DNA from: an uncultured Bacteroides sp.
Lineage (GTDB): Bacteria; Bacteroidota; Bacteroidia; Bacteroidales; Bacteroidaceae
Direction: 5' to 3'
Length of the DNA stretch: 64,000 bases
Assembly (NCBI GenBank): GCA_959606905.1
Contig: CAUHML010000011.1
Coordinates: 13,834 to 77,833 of the forward strand
Both the position numbers and the translations under genes were made by a program. Positions 26,724 to 36,775 of this stretch are shown here, piece by piece. Positions within the stretch are counted from its first letter, which is position 1. Every line of letters begins with the position of its first letter. A model generated the notes under the pieces. The model did no database searches. It was not told the DNA's origin and was given only the letters and a program-made list of their open reading frames with translations.

Positions 26724-28982
26724 TTAGATATCACCGCCAATACCTCCGGTTATATCTCCCTTATCTTCAAAATCACCTACATTATTGTCTCCACTGCCTA
26801 TTTTTATATCAGATGTTTGTACTTTCTCTGTGATTGTAGTCCAGTGCTTGCCGCCATCCTTTGAATATTTGAATGTGACAGTCCGCTTATCTTTTTTATC
26901 ATTTTTCGGAATAGCTAACTTCATAGTCACAGGAGCATTACCACTCTCTCTAACCAATTCCCCTTCACCTATGAAAGCGGCAAATACAATATTACCCGGA
27001 TACGTTCCTGTAAATGAACAGCTATATTCCTTTCCTTCAGCTGGAATCTTTTCATCATTAGGTGTTATCGAACCGACCGTAAGTGAACCGGCAAGCTGGG
27101 TTCTTGACCCCATTGATATCCATGTAGTTCCACCATTGGCACTATAGAAGAAGCTTACCTTACGGTCAATCATTGCCGTATCTGGCATAGCCGGTATATC
27201 CAAATTGATTGATCCGGGGCAATCACCTGTATTCTCCTTCAGCATTTCGCCGCCGCTTTCAGCTTTCATGTCAATCGTTCCTTTATAGGTTCCCGAGAAT
27301 ATGCCCGTAGTCGTATCGCCTTCACGCGGTATGGCTGTACTGGGTAATACTTGAGATATAATTTTTGCTTCATCCTGTGTCGCAGTAACACCCTTCAGCT
27401 CCTTCCAACCATCAGGACCATAATACTCAAATGTCAACACTCGTTTAGCCAAACTCAAATAATTATTAGGTATGGTAATGCTCGCATCCTTACCGGTAGT
27501 TGCCGGTCCCGTTGCTAAAACTCTATCACCTCCTTTTACGCGAACTTGCAAGTTCCCGACATAAGAACCGTGGAAGTGGAACATGTATGTTCCTCCTTCA
27601 ACAGGAATTTTACCAGATTCATCCCAGCTATCGTAAATCAGTTCACTGCCGAAATCTTGTATATATACATAAGTATTCACCAAAATATTATCATATCCTA
27701 CATTTACGACTATTTCTTTCGTGGTTGACCCTGTATTTGCAGGAACCACCACTTTCCCTTCATTCTCACTTGCCAGGCAAGTCTTTTTATCGGAACCATA
27801 AGATATCCACCAATCACGTGATGTATCCACCTCTACTATTACTGTATCTTTCTCTGCTTTTAGATGTGTACCTTCCATAGGTTTTACACTCTTAATATTA
27901 AAAGAACCTTGTGCGCTTGATTGTGTGAATTTAAGAGTTCTTTCTAAAGAATCTTTTAAATATACACCAACAAGAATATTTCTACTTCTCAAACTATCAT
28001 TGTCAGCTATTCTGATGAACAGCGATTGCTCATTCGCTTTTGGAAGAGCAACTGCGTCTGCTCTAACCTCCACACCGTCCTCGTTACGATAACGGATACT
28101 CCATTCACTATTTGTTCTCGCAACCGCAACTACCGAAGCATTTTTAGCCGGCAACAAGCTTAATGAATCAGGAATACATTTTATGAATTCCCATTCACAA
28201 GGAGTAGGTAGAGTGTACGTTATATATGCAAATTTTGTGTACCCTGTCATTGTTGAAAGTTTTAAATGTCCTCCAAAATCTATTTCAGGAGCGCCTTCTT
28301 CCGTCCAGTTGAGGGGTATTTTTGAATCACTACCTGTATATTGTGGGGGCAGCTTATCTAGAGCAAGATGATATTTATCGAAGTCGGTAGCCTCACTAAA
28401 ATCATCAAAATTGACATTACACCTATTAATATATCTAATCTTAATAGTGCCGCAAGTATCCTTATCCAATGGAAGAGGATTAGGAGTATCTATGATTATC
28501 TGGTTATCGGAAGTTGGCATCTCAATTCGTCCGGCACGTGTCATTATCTGGCATTGTTCCATTATCTTTACCGAATCCACCTCATCCGCCCATACAAGAG
28601 GCACATATTTGCTATCATTTCCGGATGTTATCAGCACGCCTGCACTGTACGCAGCATTCACCGGGCCATAAACTCCGTCTGCCAGCTTTGAAGCCCACTT
28701 GATTGGTAACTGAACTCTTCCGTTTTCCAATGATAATTCAGTAACAGTGGTGTCCAAATTGCTCACCGGCGGTACATTCCACTTCAGCTCAACACTTGGC
28801 GTGTTCGCCGTTATCTCTAGCGTACCGGCAATACGAGTACTATCGTCTTGTAGTCTCAAGAAACCGGCACTTGTACCGAATTCAAGCTTTCCACTCTGAC
28901 TCGCATCATGTCTGTATTCATCATAATCACTACATGCAGTTACTGCAAATAGTGCCAATAGATAAATTAAATACTTCCTCAT
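26724..28982 (-). CDS. Surface lipoprotein of the four-member fimbrial accessory family
   Basis: Lipobox signal peptide MRKYLIYLLALFAVTAC (C17). The shared N-terminal domain is present (GTLEITANTPSVELKWNVPP, VQLPIKW, KYVPLVWADEVDSVKI). It is followed by BACON-like units (about 265-450) and three Ig-like repeats (GGTYMFHFHGSYVGNLQVRV, GDTTTGIFSGTYKGTIDMKA, GKEYSCSFTGTYPGNIVFAA). The tail is rich in G and D (GSGDNNVGDFEDKGDITGG). It is the first of the four paralogues to be transcribed, 85 bp downstream of the FISUMP protein at 29068. Confidence 0.68.
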   Translation of the reverse strand: MRKYLIYLLALFAVTACSDYDEYRHDASQSGKLEFGTSAGFLRLQDDSTRIAGTLEITANTPSVELKWNVPPVSNLDTTVTELSLENGRVQLPIKWASKLADGVYGPVNAAYSAGVLITSGNDSKYVPLVWADEVDSVKIMEQCQIMTRAGRIEMPTSDNQIIIDTPNPLPLDKDTCGTIKIRYINRCNVNFDDFSEATDFDKYHLALDKLPPQYTGSDSKIPLNWTEEGAPEIDFGGHLKLSTMTGYTKFAYITYTLPTPCEWEFIKCIPDSLSLLPAKNASVVAVARTNSEWSIRYRNEDGVEVRADAVALPKANEQSLFIRIADNDSLRSRNILVGVYLKDSLERTLKFTQSSAQGSFNIKSVKPMEGTHLKAEKDTVIVEVDTSRDWWISYGSDKKTCLASENEGKVVVPANTGSTTKEIVVNVGYDNILVNTYVYIQDFGSELIYDSWDESGKIPVEGGTYMFHFHGSYVGNLQVRVKGGDRVLATGPATTGKDASITIPNNYLSLAKRVLTFEYYGPDGWKELKGVTATQDEAKIISQVLPSTAIPREGDTTTGIFSGTYKGTIDMKAESGGEMLKENTGDCPGSINLDIPAMPDTAMIDRKVSFFYSANGGTTWISMGSRTQLAGSLTVGSITPNDEKIPAEGKEYSCSFTGTYPGNIVFAAFIGEGELVRESGNAPVTMKLAIPKNDKKDKRTVTFKYSKDGGKHWTTITEKVQTSDIKIGSGDNNVGDFEDKGDITGGIGGDI

Positions 28983-29067
28983 AACGAATAAGATCTTAAT
29001 TTGTAAATATTTTTATAACGCAAAATAAATAACATCTATATAATCAACATACATTCAAGTATTCTCC

Positions 29068-31416
29068 CTATTTATCTCTGACACACCGAACGGGCATAGC
29101 GTCGGCACGGTAAGCTTGATCAGCATGCTGTACCATATCCTTTGCAAATGTAGTGGCAGAGATCGCATTATCATTGGTATTCCCCCACCTTATCTGACTA
29201 GCAATATTACTGTTCAATGCATAAAGTCTAAATCCTTGAGAGTCATTACTATCATAACTACGGTATGGGATAAAAGGAACATAGCCTATTTCATCATAAA
29301 AGACTCCTTCTGTATATATATTTGCCGCTTTAGGCCATATACCTACAAATGGTCCGCTCTTCCCCCCAAATGGGAGAGTCCAACCGGGAGGACAAGGATT
29401 ATAAGGAGCTTTCTCTTGTTTCTCATCCAACCATAAATAATTATTGCGCAAAGTTCCATCATTGGTATACCAATCAAAATCATCTCTCGTTAAATACATC
29501 ATTCCAGTGATAAAATTCATCGGATGAGCAATAGAATATTCCAGATTATTGGGAGAATTATTAACATTTACAAAAACTCTTCCGAAGTTAGGATGATCTT
29601 CTTCCATTGTAAATCTTACATCTTTTGTACCATTTTCAACTATACAATATATATCTTTACTTTTTAAAGGTGTGTCAAATCTAGCTCCCGGAAATGGATC
29701 TTTTCTTCCATATTGATACAGTAACCCCCAACTACCGTCATTCGTCCTATCAAGAGTATAAGCGCCAAGATTACGGTCCATCCACGTGAATCCATTGAAA
29801 TCTTTAGTCATTTCAGTCTTAAAATCATAAATGTTTCTATTCGCATCATATTTTATTACGTCACCACCCAAAGACCATATATGCCAGCTCCATCTAATAT
29901 TTGCGAAACCAGTAATTCCAGGAGTTTGAATTATAATCACTACGTTACCTGTAAACGTAGTATTGTTTTTAACAGTAATCCACTGCTTCTCCTTGTCATA
30001 AGTCAAAGTTAAATCGACACCCGGTTGGTCGTACCACAATATATCGACATCTAAATCTTCCCCTTTAGCAATACGCTCAACTCCATCTTTATTGGCTTGC
30101 ATAACAGGTATATAAATTACATTTCCTGTCTTCGAAGCAAAATCTGCCAGATAGCAATTTGCAGATAACATTTCTATAGGAATCTGCCGGATTATATTTC
30201 CAAGCTGTATTTCTAAATAAGAGTTTTCCATATCGGCTCCTTCAAAAGACAGGTATATGTCATGCTTACTGTTTCCCGTCAACGGATTAGCAGGTTCAAT
30301 CAGGTTTAGATTGTTATCACCATCAGCATCTCCATACAATTTTATATGCCCGCTCGGATTAACCAATTTTACTTTAAAGGTTGATATTTTACTGCCCGAG
30401 CCTGACGGAACTATAGCCGATATTTCTAATGCTTTAACTATGTCACTGATAACAGTAGGATAAAGAGTAATAATATCCCTATCTACTTGAAGCATATATT
30501 GCCCATTACTGTCTCCGGTACTGCCGGTAGTTGTCATACTATACACAACATTGCTCCCTGGATTGGCAGCCGCTTCAGCTTCTGTTTCATAGCCATTGCT
30601 ATTTACCGTTTCAATATTAAACATATAATGGGTATTGCTCTCCAAATCAAGGACAGGAACGTTGGCTGCTTCATCCAACTCACCGGTATGGTTACAAAAG
30701 TCAAGCTTATACCAGCCCTTTCCGGTCAACTGTACCAACAGATAAGTTTTAGGCAAAGTCGTTGTGCTGTTATCGGTTCGTGGAACGAAATACACGTTAT
30801 CCGCCAAGGCTGCCGGACTTAACACCCTGTCAAAAGTTGCACCGGTTGGATATATATTTGTTCTTCCGACAAAACCTTTTGTGGGTACATTACATATTTT
30901 CCAACTGGACATAGCTATATCAGAAGCCAAAGTAACTTTGGCGAGCATTCTCTCTAGTTGAATAGATAAATTGTTACTGGCACTACCTATCTCTTTCGAG
31001 CCATACATAATCATTTTGTTATCCTCATCTGAGAAAGTAAGTTCTGATAAGAAATCCTCCGCATTAGTGGCATTGATTGAACTGACACCCGTATTACAAA
31101 CGACATATAAAGTCTCTCCTGCTTCGACAGCAAATTTAGTCAAAGTAAAAGATACCGTACTTCCTACGTTTGTAGGAGCAACAAAAGATTGGTATTTTGC
31201 CTTACCGTCTCGGAAGAGGAATACAAGCACATCATCTACCGTATTTTCATTGACAGTGGAACGGCTTTTTACCTCTACAACCGCCTCTTCCGGCAATTGG
31301 AGAGTCACATAGGATTTTTTACAATTGGTACTGGTTTCGTAATCATCTTCAACGCAGCTGGCAAATGCGAATAGAAGTGACAGCAGTATCACTACATTAT
31401 ATTTTTTTGTATTCAT
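29068..31416 (-). CDS. Large fimbrillin-like lipoprotein with FISUMP domain
   Basis: Lipobox signal peptide (LLSLLFAFASC, C21) and an Mfa/Fim-like N-terminal pilin domain (TVDDVLVFLFRDGKAKYQSF, GETLYVVCNTG, LSIQLERMLAKVTLASDIAMSSW in pieces). The C-terminal 270 residues are a clear FISUMP domain (FNGFTWMDRNLGAYTLDRTN, YNPCPPGWTLPFGGKSGPF, MPVRCVRDK). At 782 residues it is among the longest proteins in the locus and is a good candidate for the pilus tip. It follows 31430 by 13 bp and is part of the same operon. Family-level knowledge: in Bacteroidales type V pili, lipoprotein pilins are exported, lipid-anchored, proteolytically trimmed after Arg/Lys and polymerised by strand exchange. Confidence 0.75.
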   Translation of the reverse strand: MNTKKYNVVILLSLLFAFASCVEDDYETSTNCKKSYVTLQLPEEAVVEVKSRSTVNENTVDDVLVFLFRDGKAKYQSFVAPTNVGSTVSFTLTKFAVEAGETLYVVCNTGVSSINATNAEDFLSELTFSDEDNKMIMYGSKEIGSASNNLSIQLERMLAKVTLASDIAMSSWKICNVPTKGFVGRTNIYPTGATFDRVLSPAALADNVYFVPRTDNSTTTLPKTYLLVQLTGKGWYKLDFCNHTGELDEAANVPVLDLESNTHYMFNIETVNSNGYETEAEAAANPGSNVVYSMTTTGSTGDSNGQYMLQVDRDIITLYPTVISDIVKALEISAIVPSGSGSKISTFKVKLVNPSGHIKLYGDADGDNNLNLIEPANPLTGNSKHDIYLSFEGADMENSYLEIQLGNIIRQIPIEMLSANCYLADFASKTGNVIYIPVMQANKDGVERIAKGEDLDVDILWYDQPGVDLTLTYDKEKQWITVKNNTTFTGNVVIIIQTPGITGFANIRWSWHIWSLGGDVIKYDANRNIYDFKTEMTKDFNGFTWMDRNLGAYTLDRTNDGSWGLLYQYGRKDPFPGARFDTPLKSKDIYCIVENGTKDVRFTMEEDHPNFGRVFVNVNNSPNNLEYSIAHPMNFITGMMYLTRDDFDWYTNDGTLRNNYLWLDEKQEKAPYNPCPPGWTLPFGGKSGPFVGIWPKAANIYTEGVFYDEIGYVPFIPYRSYDSNDSQGFRLYALNSNIASQIRWGNTNDNAISATTFAKDMVQHADQAYRADAMPVRCVRDK

Positions 31417-31429
31417 CTCAGATGCTTAT

Positions 31430-33091
31430 TTAGGGTTTATCAATCGTGAATTTAAAGGTCTGCATTTTTGACCCGTATGCCACTTCATAATTATTTATGA
31501 AAAGATCCAATACAACTTCCACAGGTAATAAGTCAGGATACATCACACCGTCATATTGCATTAGCACATTCTTAGTAAATAAGGTCGTTGAACCGTCATA
31601 TCGAATGATACCATGTCTAAAAGTAGTTGCTATCGTTCCATCAAGTACTCTAAAAATATTTACATCGTATGCCCATTGCATATTAGATTCCATTGTGATC
31701 GTCATATTAGTATTTTGCTTGTTTTCCCATGCAGAAATAGTTATATGGTCGCCATCTTTCACCTCTTTTCCCTCTATTTGCACAGACTTCAAATTAAATA
31801 TTAATGCTGTTTCTTTCTTCGAAACAGTTATTGTTTTAGAGAGATTACCAGCTTTGATTATTATTTTACCATCGGGTACAATATCATTAGACTGTCCTTT
31901 TAGTCGAACTGTCAGCCCAACAGTTCCATCATTGACAGGAACAATAACATTGGATTCATTCTCATGACCTGAAAGATAAAATTTTTCCGCATCGGTCAAA
32001 TCCACTTCAATACTTTTCGCATCAGTCAATACATTCAAACTTCCTCCTAGAGCATAAGTAACTCCTACATGATTGGAATTCGTATTAAGATAAGTTCCAT
32101 GTATTGCACTATTCATATTTTTTCCATACCATTCTGCGATTGTACATTCAACATCAGTAGGTTCTACATCTTTCAACTTCAAGGTGACTTCACAAATAGT
32201 ATTTCTCATAAGAGTAGTAAGTCCATCAGGCTTGATATCTGCTTTCCACACAAAAGAATTTCCGTCTATACTTCCCTCTACCACTACCTTTATTGGAGAG
32301 GAACTCCGGTTCTCATAAACATACCCCGAACAGTTCACCTCAGTAGTAGTAGCAGTAGTGTAAATATCTGTTGCCGTCCCAAAGGCGTCAGATATCGGAA
32401 CAGGAGCACTCGATTCCGGAGCAAACAATTGCACCGATTTCTGGTCATCAGCAATACTTACTTTATTCACTTGCAGCGTTTTTCCTGTTATATTCACTAT
32501 TTTAACATCCAGCCGTGAAGCCACACGGAGCAATGGTATAGTTATTCGGCTGTCTATCGCGAAGTCATGCGCCCCATTGGTACTTCCCGTCATACAGAAC
32601 GGGGAGTCCGGACGTGCTGAAGCACCATAAGAATAAGTTTTCAAATTACCCAAACTTGTATCAGCTCCGATGGTAGCATCTGCTGGCAAGTTGGCAACCA
32701 CAAATAATTGATAAGTACCTTGGGAATTCATGTTGTGGTGTAACATCAGTTCTTCATCAGTGATATTCAATACCAATTCTCCATTAGTAGATGAAATTGC
32801 CGGCTCCGGCTCAGGGGTATAATAGTATAATGCCGGCTCTCCATCGCTGGCATTTTCAGCAAAGAACCATACATGAACATTATCTATTTTGTTTTCCGCC
32901 TCCAAACCGGTATTGACAGAACCATCTTCTACTCTTGTCACAGGCTTTATGTGCAGGCTGATACCTGCCGTTACATCTCCTCCCGAATCATCGTCGGACG
33001 TACACGAAACCATCATACCCAGCAGCATAATGCAAACTGCCAACAGTAGCGGCACAAATGATTTAATTATTTTTTTCATATTTGAATCCAT
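31430..33091 (-). CDS. Fimbrillin-like lipoprotein (minor pilin candidate)
   Basis: A long signal sequence ends in a lipobox (LLGMMVSC, C30; an alternative start at the internal Met5, 33079, is equally good). The N-terminal domain is pilin-like (AGISLHIKPVTRVEDG, KIDNVHVWFFAENA, YQLFVVANLPADA, LRVASRLDVKIVNITGKTLQVNKVSIAD in pieces). The C-terminal 200 residues are Ig-like strands with no FISUMP motif and end FKFTIDKP. It starts 17 bp after the small gene at 33109. Inferred to be a structural minor subunit between base and tip. Confidence 0.68.
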   Translation of the reverse strand: MDSNMKKIIKSFVPLLLAVCIMLLGMMVSCTSDDDSGGDVTAGISLHIKPVTRVEDGSVNTGLEAENKIDNVHVWFFAENASDGEPALYYYTPEPEPAISSTNGELVLNITDEELMLHHNMNSQGTYQLFVVANLPADATIGADTSLGNLKTYSYGASARPDSPFCMTGSTNGAHDFAIDSRITIPLLRVASRLDVKIVNITGKTLQVNKVSIADDQKSVQLFAPESSAPVPISDAFGTATDIYTTATTTEVNCSGYVYENRSSSPIKVVVEGSIDGNSFVWKADIKPDGLTTLMRNTICEVTLKLKDVEPTDVECTIAEWYGKNMNSAIHGTYLNTNSNHVGVTYALGGSLNVLTDAKSIEVDLTDAEKFYLSGHENESNVIVPVNDGTVGLTVRLKGQSNDIVPDGKIIIKAGNLSKTITVSKKETALIFNLKSVQIEGKEVKDGDHITISAWENKQNTNMTITMESNMQWAYDVNIFRVLDGTIATTFRHGIIRYDGSTTLFTKNVLMQYDGVMYPDLLPVEVVLDLFINNYEVAYGSKMQTFKFTIDKP

Positions 33092-33108
33092 ATATAAAAA
33101 CTTTATTT

Positions 33109-33498
33109 TTATTCATTGCTTAACCGGGAAACGCCCAGTATAAAATCACCTAATCTACTATGTTCCTTCCGTTGTTGCTCTTTCAGAATATCAAACTCTT
33201 TTCTCCACTTGGCAGTGTAAATAAGATCGTAAAGAGACACCTGCATGCACCCTTCACTCTGCTCTATGCCAAAGCCGGAAAAACGGTCCGTTATGAATTT
33301 CTGCTCCACCATAGCAGTATAAAGGAAATCCTCTATTTCCATGAACGGTTCTTCCTTCAATTCAATGGAACTGATAAGTTTGGTTATCAGATAGGCAGAA
33401 AACTCGTATGCCTTACAGTAACCGTCCTCCTCATCCCTATACAGGTATATTCTGTTAGGATTGGTCTTTTCTATTTCAATCTTTTCCTTCAAATTCAT
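33109..33498 (-). CDS. Small cytoplasmic protein, family shared with the gene at 11073
   Basis: This 129-residue product lacks any signal peptide, unlike every other gene in the fimbrial run. It resembles the protein at 11073-11447 in IYLYxxEEDxxCxxYEFSAYL, a YTxxxxQ segment, RFSG and a WxxEFDxLKxxQ block. It begins 15 bp after the pilin at 33514 and ends 17 bp before 31430, so it is firmly within the operon. A chaperone-like or regulatory role for secreted neighbours is conceivable but not shown. Confidence 0.65.
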   Translation of the reverse strand: MNLKEKIEIEKTNPNRIYLYRDEEDGYCKAYEFSAYLITKLISSIELKEEPFMEIEDFLYTAMVEQKFITDRFSGFGIEQSEGCMQVSLYDLIYTAKWRKEFDILKEQQRKEHSRLGDFILGVSRLSNE

Positions 33499-33513
33499 TG
33501 CAGCAGTTTTTTA

Positions 33514-34629
33514 TTAATCCGGATCAACTTCTTCTTCCACTGAAATCAGATTCCAGGGTACTACCTTGCAGGTCGCCGTAATGCTATTGGTAGTCTTGCC
33601 GTATGCAATGGTAATGATATATGCGTAATTCGGATCTATTTGATATTCGTTATCTTTATCTCCTATTGGTATCAGCCCTTTAAAGGTTCGTGTTATATGC
33701 GTATCACCTACACCTCCTACTTCAAAATCAATTAATAACGAAGTTCTGGCATCCACATTCACCGGGTCATGTGGAAAAAGTCGCAAAGCAAGACGGTCAG
33801 AAGCGAAAGTGTCAAGTGTATAGTCTTCTTGGGTCAAGTCGGCGTTAATGGACGAAAGTTCATATTCATCCCCATCTTTAAACACGTAGTTTTGGCACGT
33901 AAACGTACAGCCGGTTCCACTTTCACAGTACAGCTTTGCAGTGTTGGGAACATTGTTGATAGCTCTGACACGTATTGTCTTCAAATCTATCCAGTCAGCA
34001 TCGGTAGCTTGAGTAAGGTCGGTCTTGAATCTCAGAATTACCTTGGCATAAGTACGTTTTAACTCCATAGAGAGAGTAGCATGCGAAGCATCGGTAGAAA
34101 AGTTGTAACCGGTTCGAGAAGCAGACATGACGAAAGGTTCATTCTCCGTTGCACTCTTCTTGTAACCTGCAAAATCCGTAACCTCTCCCCCTGCGTCAGT
34201 CACATTCTGTTTACACGCCAGTTCGTATGCTAGCAGATCCGCTTTGGTAATGTCTTTCATTTCAGCATCCGTCTTAGTTTCCCAATCGGCATTATTTACC
34301 ACAGCAAATATGTCCTTATCTGTTGTAAAATCCGGATTACCTTCAAATTTGACTTCAACCCTATCTTCACCCGTAAGACCGGACTTCCCGAAATATTGAA
34401 TTAACCTTCCTGTTGCCGATTCATAGATAAATATATCGTAGCGTTTGATTTTCTCCTCAGGAATTAAATCGCTTGCACGTGTCTGATTATTATCCGATCG
34501 TACAGATATACGTATGCTATAAGACTGAGGGCATCCGTTTGATGTATCTGATTCATTGATGCAAGATGCAAGCAACAAAATAATCAGGACAGTAATCAAA
34601 TATACTTTATTTCCAATATTTAGTTTCAT
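33514..34629 (-). CDS. Fimbrillin (minor subunit) lipoprotein
   Basis: The start at 34629 (MKLNIGNKVYLITVLIILLLASC, lipobox C23) is chosen over the upstream ATG at 34668, which would overlap the previous gene and bury the signal peptide. The mature protein has the FimA/Mfa1-type N-terminal domain: SYSIRISVRSDNNQTRASD with a candidate cleavage site after the arginine, KIKRYDIFIYESATGRLIQYF, DKDIFAVVNNADW, and MELKRTYAKVILRFKTDL. The C-terminal domain ends IAYGKTTNSITATCKVVPW, like the closing strand of Mfa pilins. Probably an accessory pilin comparable to the Mfa3-5 minor subunits of Porphyromonas. Confidence 0.75.
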   Translation of the reverse strand: MKLNIGNKVYLITVLIILLLASCINESDTSNGCPQSYSIRISVRSDNNQTRASDLIPEEKIKRYDIFIYESATGRLIQYFGKSGLTGEDRVEVKFEGNPDFTTDKDIFAVVNNADWETKTDAEMKDITKADLLAYELACKQNVTDAGGEVTDFAGYKKSATENEPFVMSASRTGYNFSTDASHATLSMELKRTYAKVILRFKTDLTQATDADWIDLKTIRVRAINNVPNTAKLYCESGTGCTFTCQNYVFKDGDEYELSSINADLTQEDYTLDTFASDRLALRLFPHDPVNVDARTSLLIDFEVGGVGDTHITRTFKGLIPIGDKDNEYQIDPNYAYIITIAYGKTTNSITATCKVVPWNLISVEEEVDPD

Positions 34630-34643
34630 ATATTCGTTCTCCT

Positions 34644-36755
34644 TTATTTTTTGAAGTTTCTGACGCAACGGATGGGAACTGCGTATGTTTCGGGAATTGC
34701 ATAACCAATATCCGTTACCGCACCATTTTCATAATCGGTAGTCACAAATCCTAAACTGCAAAAAGTCATCTTTCTATCCAGGTTTCCTGATTCATAACCT
34801 CCATGAAAAGCAATAGCATCAACAGAATTCCCACTATTATCTACTGTTTTAATCAAATTATAACCATTAAAATGTACCGCATTATTATACCCGAACTCCA
34901 TCCAGCCATCAGGTCTCGTCACATCCATTTTCAAAACGGTTTGTAAATTAACCCATTCTTTATTGGCTGTTCCATTGATATTTCCCGGTAGATGCCAACC
35001 TTGTGGACAAAGCCCCTGAATAAATTCTGTATTTAAAGCTACTCTATTTTGATGATCTTCCGTAGTCCCTTGCGGTAATTGTATTGCAGCATATCTATTA
35101 TATAAATATCCACTGGTTGCCTTTCGAGATTCAGGTTTCATACATACCCCATATAAACCAGTACCAATCAAGTTCGTCGATTCTCTATTAGTACAACTTG
35201 CTTCAAATACTGCCGTGGTACTTGCTTCACCATAAGCCAAATCTTGTATCATCCACCAGTTATCATCAGCCATCAGCTTCACACGATATACCTTATCATC
35301 CCTGTCATCTTGCAGCAGGCACGTGGAACCGAGAGGCACGTTCTGGGGAGCTTTCCAGTTCTGCATAGACGGATACGTTCCTGCCGGCTTTACTTCATCA
35401 CCCATAGTCATAAAAGTTGCATAATCGGATTCCAGCCTGTCTTGATGACCGTCAGGAGCAGTTATGCTTGCGATGCAATACACTTCACAGGCATCATTCA
35501 ACTCCTCGCCAAGCAATACTAATTCAGTTCGATAATAATCGGGATATGGGATATTGGTAATGCCGCTGGTTATTTCTTCAATGCTGAATGTAAAATCAGC
35601 CAACTGTTTTTTGCGGAACCATTTAAAGGTACTTCCGGTACCGTTTTCTCCGAATTCGGCATAAATAGTAGCCGATTCTCCCAATGCCACTCGCGTATCC
35701 TTTGGTTGTGCTTTCCAGAACGAACCTCCACCGGCAGGATAATTGGTTTCATTCTTGTCCCAGTTTCTGACCTGTGCCTCAATGGTCAGTCCATCACCGG
35801 CTACAAGTGCTGTCAGCGTATAGTATGTGTTAGGATGAAGAGTATAATCTTTATCCGAGTCCGAAGGAAGCAATGCCGCATGACCTATCTTTGCTTTGAA
35901 AGATACGGGTTTACCGTCGAGAGATACTTCCACACTCGCCGCTTGGCTTTTGTCTGTTGTGGGGAGGAACAGATAGGAAGGCAGGATAATGGCATCCTTC
36001 TTTTTCTCCGATATATAACCGGCAGAAGGAATAATCTCCTCAAAAACATCCTTATTGAAAGTTACTTTCTGGTCATGGGCTATAGTTTCTGTTCCGTCAC
36101 CGAACAAAGGAATAGCGTTAGGCAATCCCGTGAAATCGACGGATTTTAGTGCAGAGAAACTCTTGCTTTTGACCGTCAAGTCAATACACACGGCAAGGCG
36201 AGTAAGTGTCACCGGCAGTGTAGTGCCATGATTCACCCCGCCAACCATTACCGTCCCCAAATTAGTGGAGGAAGGTTTGCCATTATTTGGCAAACCAATA
36301 GTCACGTTCTCAACTTCACCGAGCATCGGGATATTCGTTTGGGGACGACGGGCAATGTCATACGGAAGTATGACTTTTTTTAGTTCTGAAAGGTTTCCAA
36401 CATGCTCCAAAGCCGCAAGCCTGCTTCCGTCATCACTTTCATTGACAATGACATAAATATCATAATTTCCGGTCAGACCTTCCACCTGTAAAGGATCTGC
36501 CGGATTATTGATAAACCGGTTACTTTTCACACTTTGGGCAATCGTCCGGGTTACTTGAATAATCCGGATTGTGTTAACCTGCTCGTCAGTCCCGTTTCCA
36601 AATGAACGGGTACTTATTCCCAGCCGGACATTCTTTCCGTCTGGCACTGTTTCTTCGGTAATTTCACTCTCCGCTACGCATGAAGCCAGGCATATTATTC
36701 CGGCTATCCCAAGGTGCAGCAGCTTCAGCATACCTTTCATCTTTTTGAAATTCAT
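34644..36755 (-). CDS. Fimbrillin-like lipoprotein with C-terminal FISUMP domain
   Basis: Lipobox signal peptide (LGIAGIICLASC, C26). Residues about 30-330 form a pilin-like domain (VRLGISTRSFGNGTDEQVNT, YDIYVIVNESDDGSRLAAL, LTRLAVCIDLTVKSKSFSAL), then comes an Ig-like segment (WKAQPKDTRVALGESATIYA). The end is a typical FISUMP domain with VKLMADDNWWMIQDLAYGEA, LCPQGWHLP and AVPIRCVRNFKK. It lies directly after the Mfa2-like anchor gene (20 bp), the position of tip/adaptor genes in type V pilus operons, so it is a good tip adhesin candidate. Confidence 0.76.
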   Translation of the reverse strand: MNFKKMKGMLKLLHLGIAGIICLASCVAESEITEETVPDGKNVRLGISTRSFGNGTDEQVNTIRIIQVTRTIAQSVKSNRFINNPADPLQVEGLTGNYDIYVIVNESDDGSRLAALEHVGNLSELKKVILPYDIARRPQTNIPMLGEVENVTIGLPNNGKPSSTNLGTVMVGGVNHGTTLPVTLTRLAVCIDLTVKSKSFSALKSVDFTGLPNAIPLFGDGTETIAHDQKVTFNKDVFEEIIPSAGYISEKKKDAIILPSYLFLPTTDKSQAASVEVSLDGKPVSFKAKIGHAALLPSDSDKDYTLHPNTYYTLTALVAGDGLTIEAQVRNWDKNETNYPAGGGSFWKAQPKDTRVALGESATIYAEFGENGTGSTFKWFRKKQLADFTFSIEEITSGITNIPYPDYYRTELVLLGEELNDACEVYCIASITAPDGHQDRLESDYATFMTMGDEVKPAGTYPSMQNWKAPQNVPLGSTCLLQDDRDDKVYRVKLMADDNWWMIQDLAYGEASTTAVFEASCTNRESTNLIGTGLYGVCMKPESRKATSGYLYNRYAAIQLPQGTTEDHQNRVALNTEFIQGLCPQGWHLPGNINGTANKEWVNLQTVLKMDVTRPDGWMEFGYNNAVHFNGYNLIKTVDNSGNSVDAIAFHGGYESGNLDRKMTFCSLGFVTTDYENGAVTDIGYAIPETYAVPIRCVRNFKK

Positions 36756-36775
36756 AAATTTTATTATTTCATTCC

